DNA of 5,413 nucleotides from Methanomicrobiaceae archaeon (GTDB lineage: Archaea; Halobacteriota; Methanomicrobia; Methanomicrobiales; Methanomicrobiaceae): positions 1 to 5,413 of the forward strand of contig DAOVRB010000098.1 in NCBI GenBank assembly GCA_030628325.1, given 5' to 3'. Of this stretch, positions 4,817 to 5,413 are shown piece by piece. Position 1 is the stretch's first letter; each line of letters starts with the position of its first letter. The translations under genes and the position numbers were made by a program. The notes below the pieces were generated by a model. It was not told the DNA's origin. It did not search any database and saw only the letters and a list, made by a program, of their open reading frames with translations.

Positions 4817-4846
4817 AGGCAACAGGAAAAATCTTCCTTATTGCCT
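4817..4846 (+). other. Stem-loop upstream of the methyltransferase gene
   Basis: AGGCAA (4817-4822) pairs with TTGCCT (4841-4846), and inside it AGGAA (4824-4828) pairs with TTCCT (4834-4838). A small asymmetric internal loop separates the two stems, and a 5-nt AAATC loop caps the structure. No T run follows, so it is not a typical terminator. It ends 18 nt before the next ATG and overlaps the place where a TATA element for a leaderless transcript would lie, so it could be an operator, or a leader structure on transcripts reading through from the orphan gene. Confidence 0.45.
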
Positions 4847-4864
4847 ACCAAGCTTATTCTGTAA

Positions 4865-5413
4865 ATGAAGACCCAGAAGACTGCATGGGATCGAGGGTAC
4901 CGCCGGATGGGACAGATGTGGAGAGGTGCGCCTGAAGAACTCCCGATACTCCCAGAAGGTTCTCTGGTACTCGAACTCGGGTGTGGGAACGGGAAAACAC
5001 TCTCTGCCATGTTACAAAAACTCTGGGAGATCCATGCAGTTGACTTTGCCCCCGGTGCAGTCCTGCTTGGTATACAGGCTGCAGGTAAAAACGGGAAAGT
5101 CCGGTTCCATATCGCCGATGCAGGATATCTTCCTTTCAGGGCAGATACATTTAACGCAGTTTTTGCACTCCATCTCATCGGGCACATGACAGCAGAGAAG
5201 AGAGTGAAAGCATCAGCAGAGATTGTACAGGTGCTAAAACCCGGTGGAAAACTGTACCTGCAGGTCTTTTCGAGAGATGATATGCGGTGCGGAAAGGGCG
5301 TTGAGACTGAAGATGCGACCTACCGTAAGGGAACCGGTGTTATAACGCATTATTTTACAAAAAATGAGACTGAAAATCTCTTTTCAGACCTCATACCGGA
5401 ATCGGTTACTCTG
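4865..5413 (+). CDS. Class I SAM-dependent methyltransferase, 3' end outside window
   Basis: Probable cytosolic methyltransferase with a Rossmann-type SAM-binding domain; substrate unknown. The first 183 residues are present and the frame is open to the right edge. Visible motifs are VLELGCGNGKT (35-45, motif I, the glycine-rich SAM loop), AVDFAPGAV (58-66) with Asp60 as the acidic residue after strand 2, ADAGYLPFRADTFNAVF (84-100) with Asp85, and VLKPGGKLYLQVF (123-135). A short N-terminal segment, WDRGYRRMGQMWRGAPEELP, precedes the fold and may cap the active site. The sequence YRKGTGVITHYFT further on resembles small-molecule or protein-modifying members rather than rRNA ones, but this is weak. 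The start at 4865 gives a natural N-terminus. No ribosome-binding site is seen, so translation is probably leaderless. No stop-codon or terminator information is available. Confidence 0.92.
   Translation, partial: MKTQKTAWDRGYRRMGQMWRGAPEELPILPEGSLVLELGCGNGKTLSAMLQKLWEIHAVDFAPGAVLLGIQAAGKNGKVRFHIADAGYLPFRADTFNAVFALHLIGHMTAEKRVKASAEIVQVLKPGGKLYLQVFSRDDMRCGKGVETEDATYRKGTGVITHYFTKNETENLFSDLIPESVTL

Larger units (their letters stand above)
4729..4864. other. Gene-free spacer with tandem repeats and a stem-loop
   Basis: No convincing gene lies in these 136 bp. They are A-rich on the plus strand and hold the 8-bp repeats at 4767-4788, the 10-bp repeats at 4793-4812 and the inverted repeat at 4817-4846, listed separately. 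No oligo-T terminator follows the orphan gene, so read-through into the methyltransferase gene is possible. Confidence 0.6.

Noticed and set aside
4817..4846. Hairpin as a bacterial-type terminator or riboswitch
   Set aside because: No T run follows the hairpin and no conserved aptamer core is recognisable; it is recorded only as a stem-loop.
4756..5187. 143-residue minus-strand ORF over the methyltransferase start
   Set aside because: It lies antisense to a clear methyltransferase frame and covers the repeat-rich spacer; its composition is that of a shadow frame.

Overview
This window looks like a piece of a methanogenic euryarchaeon, most likely of the Methanomicrobiales. The window itself shows an archaeal-type Tsr3 (DUF367) gene, TATA-like elements about 25 bp upstream of start codons, GGTGA ribosome-binding sites, and a lipoprotein with a Pro/Thr linker of the kind common in that order. 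The genus is not determined. There are six confident genes, one unrecognised but well-supported gene, and one very small doubtful one. No rRNA, tRNA, CRISPR array, insertion sequence or origin is visible.

Left part (1-2303): the 5' half of a sodium-coupled neurotransmitter-symporter-family (LeuT-fold) transporter lies on the minus strand and runs off the left edge. It is divergent from a plus-strand lipoprotein gene with a lipobox at Cys23. The lipoprotein gene converges with a minus-strand gene encoding a two-domain protein: an N-terminal cysteine-rich DUF523/TudS-like module fused to a C-terminal nucleoside 2-deoxyribosyltransferase-like module. The two stop codons interlock in one TTAA. 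Only 30 bp separate the fusion gene from the next gene, tsr3.

Middle part (2304-4281): tsr3 (16S rRNA aminocarboxypropyltransferase) is followed by dinB, a Y-family translesion DNA polymerase with intact catalytic residues and a C-terminal PCNA-binding motif. The 127 bp between them hold a 6-bp-arm dyad, a 10-bp tandem repeat with three T4 clusters, and a TATA-like element. Antisense to the dinB tail is a 59-residue ORF with a good ribosome-binding site that resembles the first half of a 2TM-domain protein.

Right part (4282-5413): an unrecognised basic protein of about 144 residues contains an internal duplicated motif. A gene-free stretch with two sets of tandem repeats and a stem-loop follows, and then the start of a class I SAM-dependent methyltransferase that runs off the right edge.

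The genes do not form one obvious pathway. Each seems to have its own promoter, and three divergent or convergent junctions suggest monocistronic units. The most notable items are the TudS-like/deoxyribosyltransferase fusion, the repeat-bearing orphan protein, the truncated 2TM-like ORF and the repeat-rich dinB promoter. I do not see a clear new multi-gene system.
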